Assembly (NCBI GenBank): GCA_003993805.1
Contig: RSEF01000019.1
Coordinates: 2,555,766 to 2,619,765 of the forward strand
DNA length: 64,000 nt
Reading direction: 5' to 3'
Source of the DNA: Himantopus leucocephalus
Lineage: Eukaryota; Chordata; Aves; Charadriiformes; Recurvirostridae
Shown: positions 39,400 to 51,683 of the stretch, one piece after another
Layout: each line of letters opens with the position of its first letter
Numbering within the stretch: the stretch's first letter is position 1
The notes under the pieces: model-generated
What the model saw: the letters and a program-made list of their open reading frames with translations, nothing else
Database searches by the model: none
What the model was told of the DNA's origin: nothing
Program-made: the position numbers and the translations under genes

Positions 39400-40650
39400 C
39401 AACTCTTTCAGCCTGTCCTCACAGCAGAGGTGTTCCAGCCCTCTGATCATCTTGGTGGCCTCCTCTGGACCTGCTTAAGCAGGTCCATATCTTTCTTATG
39501 CTGGGGGCCCCAGAGCTGAATGCAGTACTCCAGGTGGAGTCTCAAGAGTGTCGGGTAGGGGGCGAGAATAACCTCCCTCAACCTGCTTGCCACGCTTCTT
39601 TTGATGCAGCCCACAATACAGTTGGCTTTCTGGGCTGCTACAGTACATTGCTAGCTCATATTTAGTTCTTCATCCACCAACACCCACTGCCCCCCTCCCC
39701 AGGTCCTTCTCCACAGGGCTGCTCTCAATTCACTCATCGTCCAGCCTGTATCCATCTTTGGGATTGCCCCGACCCAGGCGCAGGATCTTGCACTTAACCT
39801 TGTTGAACTTCATGAGATTCTCACAGGCTCCCCTCTCCAGCTTGTCCAGGTCCTTCATCCCAGCTTCATATCATCTGCAAACTTACTGAGGGCACACTCA
39901 ATCCCACTGTCCACATCCCCAGCAAAGATGTTATATAATACTGGTCCCAATACAGACTCCAGAGGGACACCACTCATCACTGGTCTCCACCTGGACATCA
40001 AGCTGTTGACTGCAACTCTTTGAGTGCAACCATTCAGCCAATTCCTTATCCACTGAGTGGCTCACCTGTCAAACCCACGTCTCTCCATTTTGGAGACAAG
40101 GATGTTGTGCAGGACAGTATCAAAAGCTTTGCACAAGTTCTGGGAGATGATGTGAATCGCTCTTGCCTTAGCCAGCAATGCTGTAACCCCATTGTAGGCG
40201 GCCACCAAATTGGTCAGGCACAATTTGCCACATTGGCTGTCAAACACCTCTGTTTTCCATGTGCCTTAACATAGTTTCCAGGAGGATCTGCTCCATGATC
40301 TTGCTGGGCACAGAGGTGAGACTGAACAGCTTTAGTTCCCCGGGTCTTCCTTTTTTTCCTTTTTAAAAACTTGGGTTATGTTTCCCCTTTCCCAGTCACG
40401 GGAACTTCACCAGTCTGCCACAACTTTTCAAATAGGATAGACAGTACCTTAGCAACTTCAACTGCCAGTTCCCTCAGGACCCTCGGACGAACAGATCCCA
40501 TGCACTTGTGCACATTCAGGTTCCTTAGACAGTCTCGAACCTGATCGCCTCCTACAGTGGGCAGTACTTCATTCTCCCAGTCCATGCCTTTGGATTCTGT
40601 GAATTGGGCAGTGTGGATAGAGCACTTGCCACTGAAGACTAAGGCAAAAA
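39400..40650 (-). pseudogene. CR1 ORF2 reverse-transcriptase remnant
   Basis: Decayed reverse-transcriptase half of CR1 ORF2, the enzyme that copies element RNA at the target site. On the minus strand the segment begins with an FFA-VF-GKCS block at about 40645-40610, just before the RT domain. It continues with HKCMG..RPRVLRELA near 40500 (fingers), LTNLVAAYNGVTALL near 40200, and LCKAFDTVLH near 40110-40140 (palm motif A). It then reaches the catalytic FADD at 39870-39881. Right after FADD about 50 bases expected in CR1 are absent and the frame shifts. The thumb and C-terminal end follow in broken frames. There is no endonuclease domain. The longest surviving open piece is 69 codons, so it is not functional. 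Confidence 0.9.
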
Positions 40651-40677
40651 AACAAAAATCCAGTTAAAACTTTAAAT

Positions 40678-41620
40678 CTAATTTAAAGCTCTGTTGGTAA
40701 GTCCAGCCAGCTTGTTGCCCAGGACACTCTTGCCCCACTTGGCCAATTGAGCCCCATCAGCTGTCAACAGGCCCAGTTTCTCAAAGGTATGCTTGTAGAA
40801 GCTGAAACCTTGAGCACAGCACCAGCTACACAGCCAGTCATTCACCTCCTGTTCAATTAGCCTCCTTTTTCTTGAACCCCCTTCTCTGACTGGGAGGATA
40901 GAGGAGAACATGACCTGGTCTCCCAATCCCTTGAACATAGTTCCAAGGGAAATAAGGTCTCTTTTGGTATTTTCTGAGTTGCCTCATTGCAGCATCATTC
41001 AACCCTACCTGGAATAGTAGGAACAGGTGATAGTCCGCATGCTTTACCAGGCTCGGCAGCCCCTCCACAACATCACAGACGCAAGCTCCCAGCAGCCAAA
41101 CTTCTCTAGAGGCACTGCCTCAATGACAAATGGGCGCTTTGGGGCCTCTCAGCAAGAAGTCTCCAGTTTCTAACACCCTGCATACTTTTCTGGGGGTGCC
41201 GGTTCTAATGCAGGAGGATGTTTAGAGCAACTTTGCATGGTTAGCCTTTCCTGGGTCTTGCCAGTTACTCTCTCTCTTCATTCTCCAGCCTAAGGGCACC
41301 ACGTCTGTTAGGTAAGGGCACTTCAGGAGGAAGGGGAAGATTCCTCCTCCTGCCCCAAGCAGAGAAGAGAGTTCAGTCTCCTTTGTTTTGCATGTTAGTT
41401 GAGTCTGTCAGCTCAGGGTTGGAAGCAAGCTTACCTTCCCTTCGCAAAGACTTAAGGCAGGGCTGTTGCTCAGCTTGTGACAGCACACACGACCACATGT
41501 TGATCTCTCTCTCGGATTCCCAGATACCGCACTGCCTGTTAAGCCCCTGTTCTAACATAGCTACTTGCTTGAAGTCCAGCTGGGCACACTTGCACCCATG
41601 ACATCCACTTCTGCCTTTGA
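40678..41620 (-). pseudogene. CR1 ORF1 remnant with SGNH-hydrolase (esterase) domain
   Basis: Remnant of the CR1 ORF1 protein, which in amniote CR1 carries an SGNH-type esterase domain of uncertain role in retrotransposition. On the minus strand it starts with a Cys-rich CHGCKCAQL segment and a Gln/Glu/Leu-rich helix (41610-41400) that looks like the usual coiled-coil region. The hydrolase follows. Block I reads GDF at 41156-41164, where the family has the nucleophile in GDS. Block III GLND is intact at 40994-41005. Block V reads DGAQ at 40747-40758, where the family has DxxH. An in-frame TGA lies at 41120-41122 and a frameshift near 40940-40960. The natural C-terminus, NRALN and a stop, is kept at 40678. 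The protein is dead on several counts. Confidence 0.82.
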
Positions 41621-41640
41621 ACCCTAGAAGAACTTACAGG

Positions 41641-44600
41641 TCACCTTGGTATCACGGTATATAGCAGAATTTCATTCAAAATTGCTATCCAAGGTGAAAT
41701 TGTGTAACATCAAGCTTACTTTATCAACCAGCGTATTTGACCACAGTCCTAGGCTGGTTGTGAGGTCTTTGAGGCTTGATTTTCTGCTCTCTAAAAAAAG
41801 TAACAATAGAACATAACGCAGGGTGCAGGCAGGAGAGATCAGAACTCAGTTTCTCCTGGGTCCTAGCTCTGGGCATTTCTGTTTAGGCTGGAGGATATTT
41901 GTACTTCTCAAATGTGCACTGGAACAGAGATGTGAAGCATTGTGAAAAATCTGGTGGGTTTAAGAGCTCTAAATTTCCAAAAGAAAGAATTTCACCCTAA
42001 TTTCTCATTTTTAGGAATTATCTTTCCAAGCAGCTAAGTAATGACTCTATCTGATGACAATTCAATTTAATAAAAACCCTGCAGAAAACCCACACATACT
42101 TGGAACAGGAAAGGGAAATGCAGTTATCTGAAATTCTCCATTCATTCAGAGCACAAGGCTGCTGAAACCTGGGCATAAACGTCTCTCACCAGTGCTCACA
42201 AGATGGTGTTGTAATTGATGCCAAAAAGTCAGCAGCTTTATCATATGCAATTTTTTCCTACTGACAAAGTATTCCACGGAGCTGTATTTCAATTCTGATT
42301 CCATATGTCACTTCAATTTCTGATCAGAGCTTGAGCATAAAAAAATTATAGCCCTCCTCGATGGACCAATAAAAAAGGATCATTTCTTTTTACATATCAA
42401 CATTTATTAGTCTCAATCATTTCAGAAATATAATCATTATAGTCCCTTTTACTGAGAACAGCTACTCCCCCCCTCATTCATCCTGGGGGCTCTTCCGTAC
42501 AGGTGCTCTTTTTCCTTTTATTTCTGAGGATGGCATGTTGTTCCACAGCAAAATCTGCCATCATGCATAACCAAGAGAAAAATTAATTAAAAAGGGTTGG
42601 GGTTTTTTTTTTCCTATTCCCAATATCCTGTATCTTTAATATTACTACTATTTCCTTCTCTCTCCTGCAAATAAAATAAACTTTGACTGAAAAGTCAAAG
42701 GCAAGGGAAATTTCAAGTTAGAAGGCATGACTGGGTTGACCATCCTGAACTCAGTATTTCATGGACCTTTCGGCTTCAGTTGAGGCCAACTGTGTTTTAC
42801 GAAAGCACAGCTCACAACTGGCTACAGCACATATTCCAGAAGTATACAAGGCCCTGGTTGGAAGCCATCAATACTTAGATTAATCTTGGCTTTCAGAATC
42901 ACTGATCATATCTGTTTTATTCTCTTTCAGAATCTTCCCAAAGAAATTGATCCATCCTTCCTACTGAAAACCTAAGATAGATAGGATGGTGTTTTCAAAG
43001 ACTTAACAAATCCCATCAATACTGGAATAAAACCAGAAAAAAACCAAGGCAGCTTTATTGATTTAAACATTAAAATAACATCTGCTTTTTGTGCATGTGC
43101 AGTTTCCCATGAGTGATAATTGGACTTTTAAAGAGAACCTAATATTGAACCTATAAGTATTATCCATCAGTCCTCCTCCCCCTTTTTATAACAGCCACAA
43201 AAGATTAGAGATAACATGCCTAATTAGAGTAGAATGATGTAAAAATCACTGCCTGGACTGAAACACGCACTGCAAACAATAACCGAGCTGCTTGTTAACT
43301 AGATATCATTTAAGTCAAACCTGGGATGCTTGTGTGTCTGGATACAGAACTGGAAGGTGGACATTTGCATGACTTCAGCACAATGTAAAACTTCTTATTG
43401 AAAATCTTATTCTTACTAAAGACAGTTGGACCAGTTCTGTTACTTCCATTAAAACATTTGATCATTTTCAGTCAAAATACACGTCCTTGTAATTCAAGCC
43501 ACCTCAGCTCAAAAGAATTTTATCTCAGCAGAGACTAATTCAAGTATTGCATGAGATGGAATAGAAACAAAACAAAACATGTTTCCCATTTTCCAAGGAT
43601 AACTTTCCAGCTTTATGAGTTAGATCAGAAATTTTTAAAGGATCATACTTAAGCTACACCTCGGTTTCCAACACAAAGTAAAGCTAACTAACTGCATAGT
43701 TTTGCTTCAAACATTGCTGTTACCTCCAAAATTCACATCCTCTGCAGAAAGTATTTGCTGAAAAGTACAGCAACCCATCAGCCACGAATCTGGAGTAGAT
43801 ACTAAGGACTGGAATAAATTGTATGTGCTATATACATCCCTCCAATCAACACCACTCATAGGCAGAAAACAATTAATTTCATGATAAAATAAGCTAAGGA
43901 TTTTTGTCAATTTCTTTTCTTTTTTTTTTTTTTTTTTTTTAANGAGCACTTGTGTTCAAGGCAGATTGAACAACAAGAATCAACTGTAACCAGCTGCCAG
44001 CTGAAACATCAGAACGTGAAAAATTCCTCATTAGTGGTCATGCAGGCATAGCTCATAGCAGGAAACCAGCAGCACCCAGGATTGCCTCCAGCAACGCATC
44101 ACCTAGCTTGGGCTCCTACCCCTGCTTCGAAGGAAAGGCCCCACAATCACCTTACTCTGCACAATTTTGTCCATGCCGGAGCCACAAACTCAAGCACTTC
44201 CTGACTCGTGGCAGGTACAACATGGAGGCCTGACCTGCCACACACAGGAAGATGCATCATCTGTTTGTGCACCATGGCAGGCAGCCCCACGCCAACAGGA
44301 TGAAGGCAGTGGCTGTCAGGTTCCTGAATCCTGAGCATTTCATGGAGAGACTACACTTTACATACCACAGGTCCTGTCTAATTTTAATTTACGCTGCCTT
44401 TATTTAGTAGGAGATAAGGCACAACTACTCCAACACATAGCGGACTACTCAGATATGCAAATCTAAACTATGAATTTTGACAGCAATCTTGTCAATCTCC
44501 TGTCAGCTGCCTTGGCAAATACCCTCCTGCAAATAATTCCTGAAGCGCTGTCTGCTCTGCAAAGGCCACATGTGTGCAGGCAGCTCCTTTCTCTGCTCTC

Positions 44601-45076
44601 AGCAGGCTCTGTATTGGTTTACATCTCAGCCTACGTAGAGCAGCATTTAGTTTTTCCTACGGTTCTTGCATTGTCGTCACACAGTGGGTGCTTCCCCATC
44701 ACTACACAAGCAGCGATGGAGCCATCGTGAGGCCAGAGAAACTGCTGCCCCAGCAGATGACTGTAATGTTTTGTAATGTATCTGCAGCAAATAGGATTAC
44801 AATGAAATTGTGGTGCTCACATTTCCTTGCAGGTTGATGAGCAGGCCTGCAACCACAATTTAATTTAAAAAATCCACAAGCTAAAGACCCTTGCCTGGTG
44901 ACTCCTGCCATCTCTCGGGAGCTGTGGCCTAAGGAAAGAAATGTACTGACACACTCCCCGTTCCAACTGCCTCAGTTTACCTCTCAAATCAGTGAAATTT
45001 TGCCACTGGCTTAAACGGTGGCAGAATCAGTGCCAAGGAAGTAACTTCTCCTTTGAAACCATACTGTTTAAGGATG
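41641..45076. other. gene-free stretch
   Basis: No gene or repeat family is recognised. A T21 run followed by AA and an N lies at 43920-43943. GC is slightly higher near 44040-44300, but no conserved-looking frame was found there. Confidence 0.55.
43920..43943. repeat. T21 tract next to an N
   Basis: Twenty-one T, two A and a single N at 43943. As at 16466 and 32783, the ambiguous base sits at a homopolymer and probably reflects an unresolved length or contig join. Confidence 0.85.
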
Positions 45077-45091
45077 TGTCCTGGTTTGAGG
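45077..45091 (+). mobile_element. 15-bp match to the LTR-like edge at 8309
   Basis: TGTCCTGGTTTGAGG here is identical to 8309-8323. The sequence after the 15 bases differs from the other copy. This could be a fragment or a divergent family member, or a chance match. No LTR 3' end or internal region was found. Confidence 0.3.
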
Positions 45092-45139
45092 ACTGGCACA
45101 ATGCAACATAAAGTGACAAAAGGAAACAAGCAGTCGTTT

Positions 45140-45198
45140 TATGTATATATGTGTGTACATATGTATATGTAGTTTTCACATACATGCTACATATGTGT
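45140..45198. repeat. TA/TG-rich alternating purine-pyrimidine tract with inverted arms
   Basis: Positions 45140-45171 alternate strictly between pyrimidine and purine (TA, TG and AC steps). After a short interruption, CACATACATGC and TACATATGTGTAC continue the pattern to about 45200. GTACATATGTA on the left partly complements TACATATGTGTAC on the right, so a loose hairpin is possible. Confidence 0.7.
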
Positions 45199-45328
45199 AC
45201 CCTCTCTTTCAGATCAGTTTAAGTTAGACCCTAATTTACAGGAGATCATCTTTCTTCAGGACATTATTTAAACCCATAGCTTTACAATTCAGCAAAAGTC
45301 CCCGATGACTTAAAAAACCAAAACAAAA

Positions 45329-45340
45329 CACACACACACA
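45329..45340. repeat. (CA)6 microsatellite
   Basis: Six CA units followed by a C-run and A-rich sequence. Confidence 0.85.
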
Positions 45341-48300
45341 CCCCCTCAAAAAAAACCAAACCAAAATTAAAAAGTGAGTCTTTAGCCAGCAAGAACAAAA
45401 TGAAGATAAGATTGCTGAAACCTCCTCTCCAACAAAGGAAAGGAAGGAAACATGAACAAAGAATGAAAATATGCCAATATTATCTGTCTGGGCTTTTACT
45501 TTTCCCATGAAGGTTACCAGAGAGCGTGGTGTGTCCTACAGACGCTGGTAGAGACAGATGATCTCTGCTGGCTCTGCAGTCCCTAATAGCTTTTCTCACT
45601 GACTTAAGTCACTCAGAAGCAAGAACAGTGCTGTCAAATGCAAGTTCACTTACTGCTAAACTCAGCCAACAAATTGCTTGTTTCTGACAGATGTTTCTGT
45701 TTAAAGCCACTAGGAATCGTATGGATCATTCCACCTCATCAGTCTCAAGAGCCAGCCCAGAAACTCCAAGAGCCAGAAATTTGCCAGGAACAAAATGAAA
45801 AACCTAATTAGATCAACAGACAAAATTTGGATCAAGATTAGAGGATCTGACATGACAATGGGATTAGACTATTAACAAGACATAACAAGGTTTGGCTATT
45901 TATCATTTCACAATCAGTTTTCACAGTAGAAGAAGGAAGCACAGGCAAATCAGCATGAAAAATGCAGATACGAGAATATCCTTGTTTCAGTTTAGCACGT
46001 GCTCCCTTTTGATGCCAAGCTCTACAGAACCAAACAGTCTACTCTAAGAGAAAAACCACTGCAATAGCAAAAGGAATTAAGAATTGGAAGCATAACAATG
46101 GAAATAAAAGTAACAAAACCCTTAGAGCCAGATACTGGTAGTTGCAGGTGTACAAAAAGGCTAAAAAGTAAATAAATAATTGCAAACAACACAGTTTGGA
46201 GCTATCCATGTGGTAAAGCTAGTGCAGACAAACATCTGGATAGATGCTGCAATGACACTGTCATTCTTGTCTTCTCCACCTCTATTCCAACCAAGCATAA
46301 ACATACTTAAAAAAGGAGGCTGAAAAACAAAAAAATGCCATTGTTGCTTCCTCCTCTTGGTAGGTTGCCTGTGGGACTGAACAGGGTGTAAGAAGGGTGC
46401 CCAAGTCAAATCTCAACTTTATGCCAAACTAGAAAACAGCAATAACAACAGAGCTAAACACCACACAGCATAGGCGGATGAACCAAGCTCCATTTCCTAC
46501 CAGCCGGTTGCCTTCACACCACCACCAAGGGATGCTTTGCTCCAACTCCCAACAGGTCCCAAGAGGTCTAGGCGGTATTTAGGCCAACCAGAAAATGAGC
46601 CTGGCCTTCAACAGTCCTTTTGTCCTATTTCTGTTCAGATACTCTGCACCTTCACCTTCTGCTCCCACATCTGGGAAGCCAAGCTTGGAAACACGCTAAG
46701 CAATCACACTCCTTCAGCGGAAGGAGTCTCTGCGCATTGCTTACCTGCTTACTGCCCCCTGTGTCAAAAATGAAGCCACTTGAGTCTGCCTGGAGGAAGC
46801 TCATTTCCTCCAAACGTTCCCTCCCTGCTCATTTAGGGAACACAGATGAAGATGATGCACTGTATGTTTTACACACAACAACGCAATCTGGTCCCATCTC
46901 AGTGCAAACTCAAGTTGGCTTTCGTAAAGACGTTATCACCAGCTTATTTCTATTTCCAGGATCAGCCACAGAGGTCTGGTCAGATACAACAACACAGTTT
47001 TAAAGAAAGGAAATTAAGTCACAGAGCACTGCAGAAGAATTTTACAGATAGTGACATGTGGACCTATACCTCTACAGCACCAGCAAGAGAAAAAAAAAAA
47101 AAAAAAGACAAAACATGCCCCACATGTGTGGCTCCTCACTCTCTGCCTACTAAGTGTCTTTTGCTTTGTATTTTCATTGCAATTGGAAGTTTAGACCAAC
47201 TTTTTGACCTAAACGTTGGCAGCATCTGGCGCAGTGGAAGTCTCAGTTCACATCTGAAGGGGCTACTTAACAGCAGTACGTTAATCTCCATTGCCAGCAC
47301 AAGGTACGAGAAGAGAGGCTTCCCCACTCCCTGGATGTGTCACTAATCCTGCCAATGCAGTGGTACTTCCCAAAAGCCCGCTCAAACGATCCTGAAGGAG
47401 GCAGCAATCTCAACATACTCGTCATTCTCTGACTCAAGAAGCTTAAGAGAGATTAACAGGATTATTTACAGTTTATCACTAACCAAACTGCAACACTAAG
47501 CAAAGTAATTAAGTAATGATACACTATAAAATACAAACATTACTACGATCCTGTGCTACATGGAAGCACCTGTAATAGGAAGAAAAAAAAACAACACTCA
47601 CAGCACAAGGAACTACAACTTTGATTGCCTGGATTTAAAAGCTTATTTCAGGGCATAACTGATGTCAATTAACAAAGGCCCCACCCCAACATGTAACTGT
47701 CTAACGGGATGGCCATTTACATTTTAACACAGCAGCCAGCTAGGGAAGCTTTGGGCTGGAGACAATACAAGTGGAACAGCAATGAGGGATAGAACAGATG
47801 AGGTTTTCCCCTCAAATTGCTTCATCACATCCTCCACTTTAAATACATTAGTAGTTTCAATTAAAGATAAAGGACTTATGTTAACATCTGTGTCAGTGTT
47901 GACAGCAACAAAAGGATACGTTGCAGCAGCAATTTAAGTACACTTACTCTGAAGAACACCATTTAATCCTTCCATACATGTTTCAAAAGTAATTCCTCTT
48001 TGTCAAATTAAGTATGGCTTTCTGATACAATTAGCTTTTTGCCTGGAGCTCTGGTGGTCCTGATATGAAAGGAATCTAGATACACATCAGTTCTGGTTTA
48101 AGTTCTGCATTTAAAAAAAGAAACAGATAAAAAAATAAATCCTTCCTCTTGAGCTCATCTTCTCATAAATCCTATTAACAAGAGATATTCTGAGATAATT
48201 ACAAGAAGGCACCAGCATCTCTTCTTTCCTCAGTGACTTTTGATACTGTACATCATCATGACAATGGATAACATCCCTGCCAGTGCTAGCATCTATAAAT

Positions 48301-51300
48301 ACCAGTTTAATTTGTCTATTGCCCTTCAATTAAATATTGCCTTTTTTTTTTTTAAGGAAGCATGCACATAAATGAAATGAACAGGAGAGAAAAGGAAGAC
48401 TAGGAGAAAGAGGAGGCACTTAAACAATAATAGTTTTTTAAAAATACATGCTCTTGAAGCCCATGGCAACAGCAACATTTCAACAGGACAACAGAAAAAA
48501 CAAGGAGTTCTGTGAGCACCTGAGCTATGAAAAACCAGGTTTTCCTGTGGGGCTCACAAGACTCACACTACCATCTTTCCTTGGGGAGTAGATTAGCAGA
48601 GGGTCTTTTCTTCCCTGCCCAGTTGTAGGAACCTGGTAGTTGTAACTCCCCTCCTGCTCTACTACATGTGGTAGACGCTGGTCCGCAGGTTCACAGTTGC
48701 CAGCAGGCAGAAGAGCCAACAGACACCGGTACAGTCACACATCCAGTACTGGCACAGCCTCCACAGCTTCTCAGGAAAGCCGACCAAAAAAAAATAATCC
48801 AACTACAGAGAACGTGCCAGGGATGTCCTAGAGACAGCATTTTTCAAATATATTTGGGCTGTTTACATGGTTCTGTACAGAAGGACCAAGCTGTGCCTCT
48901 CAGCCGTTACGCACAAGTGGTACTGAGCCTTCTGTAGCACCCACAGAAACAACCATTCACACGGGCTTCAAATCGGATCTCCTACAGTTCAAACCTCCGC
49001 TTTCACAGAACTTTGGTATTTGAAGTCTGCAAACCCACCCAACAGGTACTGCAGTAGGAGGCAATACAGGCCATTAGTATCTGTAAAACATTCCTCACAT
49101 CCAACTATAAGCAGTGACAGCGGTAAACAGTTAAACTAAGGTAATATGCGCAGCTAATAAAAACCTTCTACAGAGCTAAAACATTCCAATTACATCCCAA
49201 CACCAAAGTTATGAATTTTAATTTCTTTCAACTGTTGCTGAGAAGGCGACAACAAACATCTTACACCAATGCAGTTCCAGGGTTGCAGGTCTTGGTCTCT
49301 CATGTACTTGCCCTCTGCACTGTGATGAAGGCCACCAGTTGACAGTTTAGCTACCTCTGATGCATAGCACACAAATATCTTCATCATAAAAAAAAACATA
49401 AAGAAGTCTTTTTATAATCATTGTAACTCATGAGGGCAAAACCTGCTAAGAAAGGCTTCTCCAGTTAACAGCTTAAATGTGACAATTTTAGCAGCCACAT
49501 ATGTACTCAGTATGGTTCAATTTCCCCCCTAGATGTGTTTCTGATCCTAGGTAGGCAAAGCAGCTCATTTGTCCTAATTCTGAACCAGTGCATGCTAGTC
49601 TCCTTCAATCTCAATTAGCTAGTAGGAAATTTATTTAGAAAGCTGACAGGAACTATTTGGGGGATTAATGATCACTGATTTATGAATATTGAGTAGCATT
49701 TCAATAATCCAAGCAGAGTAATCACTTGTAGCTGAAGCCAGTTCTCCCAACCATTATAGTCTGTAGCAATCACTCAAAGGCAGTTAAATGATTCTGATTT
49801 ATGACCTTAACCTACAGGGCCCAGTACATTTGCTCTATCAGTGTGTAAATTCTAAAAACGCAATTCCCTGCACCTCTAGAGAGCCAATTTAAGTCAACAT
49901 TATGCATGAGCTGAGCATGCTTGAATTCTCAGATCTCTTATTTCACTCATTAAATTTGCACTGAACATCTTGCAATTAAAATTTCATATAGATTTTTTCT
50001 TATGATTGACATTTGGCCTTGGCAAAATGAGTTTAAATTTTGTTTCTCTAAAGATTTAGAAGGAGATAGATTGATCTAGACATTGTTTTCTGCAAGATGA
50101 TGATGATGGAGCACTAATGCTTTTATTAGCATTTTGAAAAGCCTCCCTTTTTGCTGGAAGACTATCAGTAACAAGCGAAAGCAATTCAGCAACCAAAGCC
50201 AAAGCTACAGCTAGTACAGCAGCATCAAAAGCGCTGCTGCACAAAGTCTTCATGTGACCCTTTCCCGTTTTTAGGCCAACGTCTTTAATTGGGGTGGAAC
50301 AAATTGGGCCTTCCAGTACAAACCAATATGTGCTCATCTGCCATGAATAAACAGCAGTTCTATTATGTGATTTTGAAAATAAGCCCAGGACAACTAAAAA
50401 GAGCAGAAAAGTACTAAAGTGATTTCAAGTCCTGATCTGAAATCGTGAACCATTTGGATTGACTCAAACAGTACATTTGTTGTGCTAAAATCAAGCAACA
50501 TTTATTTTATCTCACGTTGTGCCCCTTTGGCCATGAGTTCAAAGGAAGAACAGTTGTACCCTTCAGCGACCCTGTGTACTTGCTGTTTACAGCATACCTT
50601 ATGCTGCACACGTATCTGATCACACAGAGACAGTCCACGCCTCAAGAAGTTCCCAACGTAGGGACAAACACAATGACTGAGTGAGGGAGAAAGAAGAATA
50701 ATTTACGCCTCAATTCACCAATGGCTTAAGAGGACTGCAATGTTAAGAGCCCACGGACAGAAAGAAAGTGCTACACCATAGAACTCAAGGAAATACAGGG
50801 TCTTTTTGTAGAAATGTAGCTCCTAACACAATGATACATCAATTTCATACAGGAGTAGGATCATTAGGGTGACGTCAATAATAAATAATCACATACAGGC
50901 TGCAGCAGACATGCTAATATTAATTTTGTATCTTAAGTAAATCAAGAGGAAAATGTTTCAAAAAAACTACAGAGCTGAATAAAGGAAGCATCCTCTGGGC
51001 TGGAGAAACATCAATACACATTCACAATATCCATTTAGATCCCCTGGCCACAGTGACAACCAATGGCGTACTGGAGATAACATTTTAACTGCTGTTTCCC
51101 AACCTGCTGGCCAAAAGATTAGTCATGTGTCAACGCAGGTACTTAAACACACACACAGCTGAAGCAGGACCCAAATGCTTACATACTGAACATGTAAGTG
51201 ATAACAGAAGGCACCCTCTTTCTCACATCATAGGAATATTTAAGACACTGCAGATTGTCGTCCAAGCACAAAAAAAATGCTTAAAACCCACATGTACATA

Positions 51301-51650
51301 CATACACCACTTCCAGTTTAACCACTCTTCATCCTGTCCAGCTGACCACAGTATTTGCCTTTCAGCAAATTATAAGCAAAGAAGCAAAAATTTGTCTCAC
51401 GATGGGAAGAGATCAATAGTGCACCTAAATTCCATTATGTAGCTAAAGGAAAAATCCAGTGTACTAGCCCTGGAGAATATCAATCTTGCAGCAGTACCCA
51501 AGGCATATTTTACTGCAGAATAGTAAAGTCTTTACAGTCACAGCATAATTACACTAACATACCGGTATTTTAATATCACCTCTCTGAAATGAAATTTTGT
51601 TTCCATGTCCAGTCAATAATTCTGTCTCATCTCAGTGATGAATAGAGCTT

Positions 51651-51683
51651 AGTGAATAATTTGTTATGAATAATTTATTCACT
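51651..51683. repeat. small inverted and direct repeat
   Basis: AGTGAATAA (51651-51659) pairs exactly with TTATTCACT (51675-51683). Within it GAATAATTT occurs twice. It is AT-rich and probably incidental. Confidence 0.6.

Larger units (their letters stand above)
39007..41640 (-). mobile_element. long CR1 LINE with ORF1 and partial ORF2, internally deleted
   Basis: A CR1 retrotransposon in minus orientation. Reading the minus strand from 41640 down, it has a damaged ORF1 (41620-40678), a junction of under 30 bases, the reverse-transcriptase half of ORF2 (about 40650-39400), and the CR1 3' region with ATTCTATG-like octamers ending near 39007. The endonuclease and N-terminal part of ORF2 are missing, so the copy is shorter than a ~4.5 kb full CR1 even though it reaches ORF1. 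Its 3' end is close to that of the copy at 21445-21784. Stops and frameshifts show that it is dead. The 5' limit near 41640 is approximate, because no CR1 5' UTR could be recognised beyond it. Confidence 0.93.

Noticed and set aside
46846..47346. 166-codon open frame, plus strand
   Set aside because: It crosses an A17 homopolymer that encodes a lysine run and overlaps another frame of similar length. There is no family resemblance.
50056..50337. Minus-strand frame with an apparent membrane helix (AVLAVALALVAELLSLV)
   Set aside because: One hydrophobic run in a 93-codon frame without homologous features or splice signals is not evidence of a gene.
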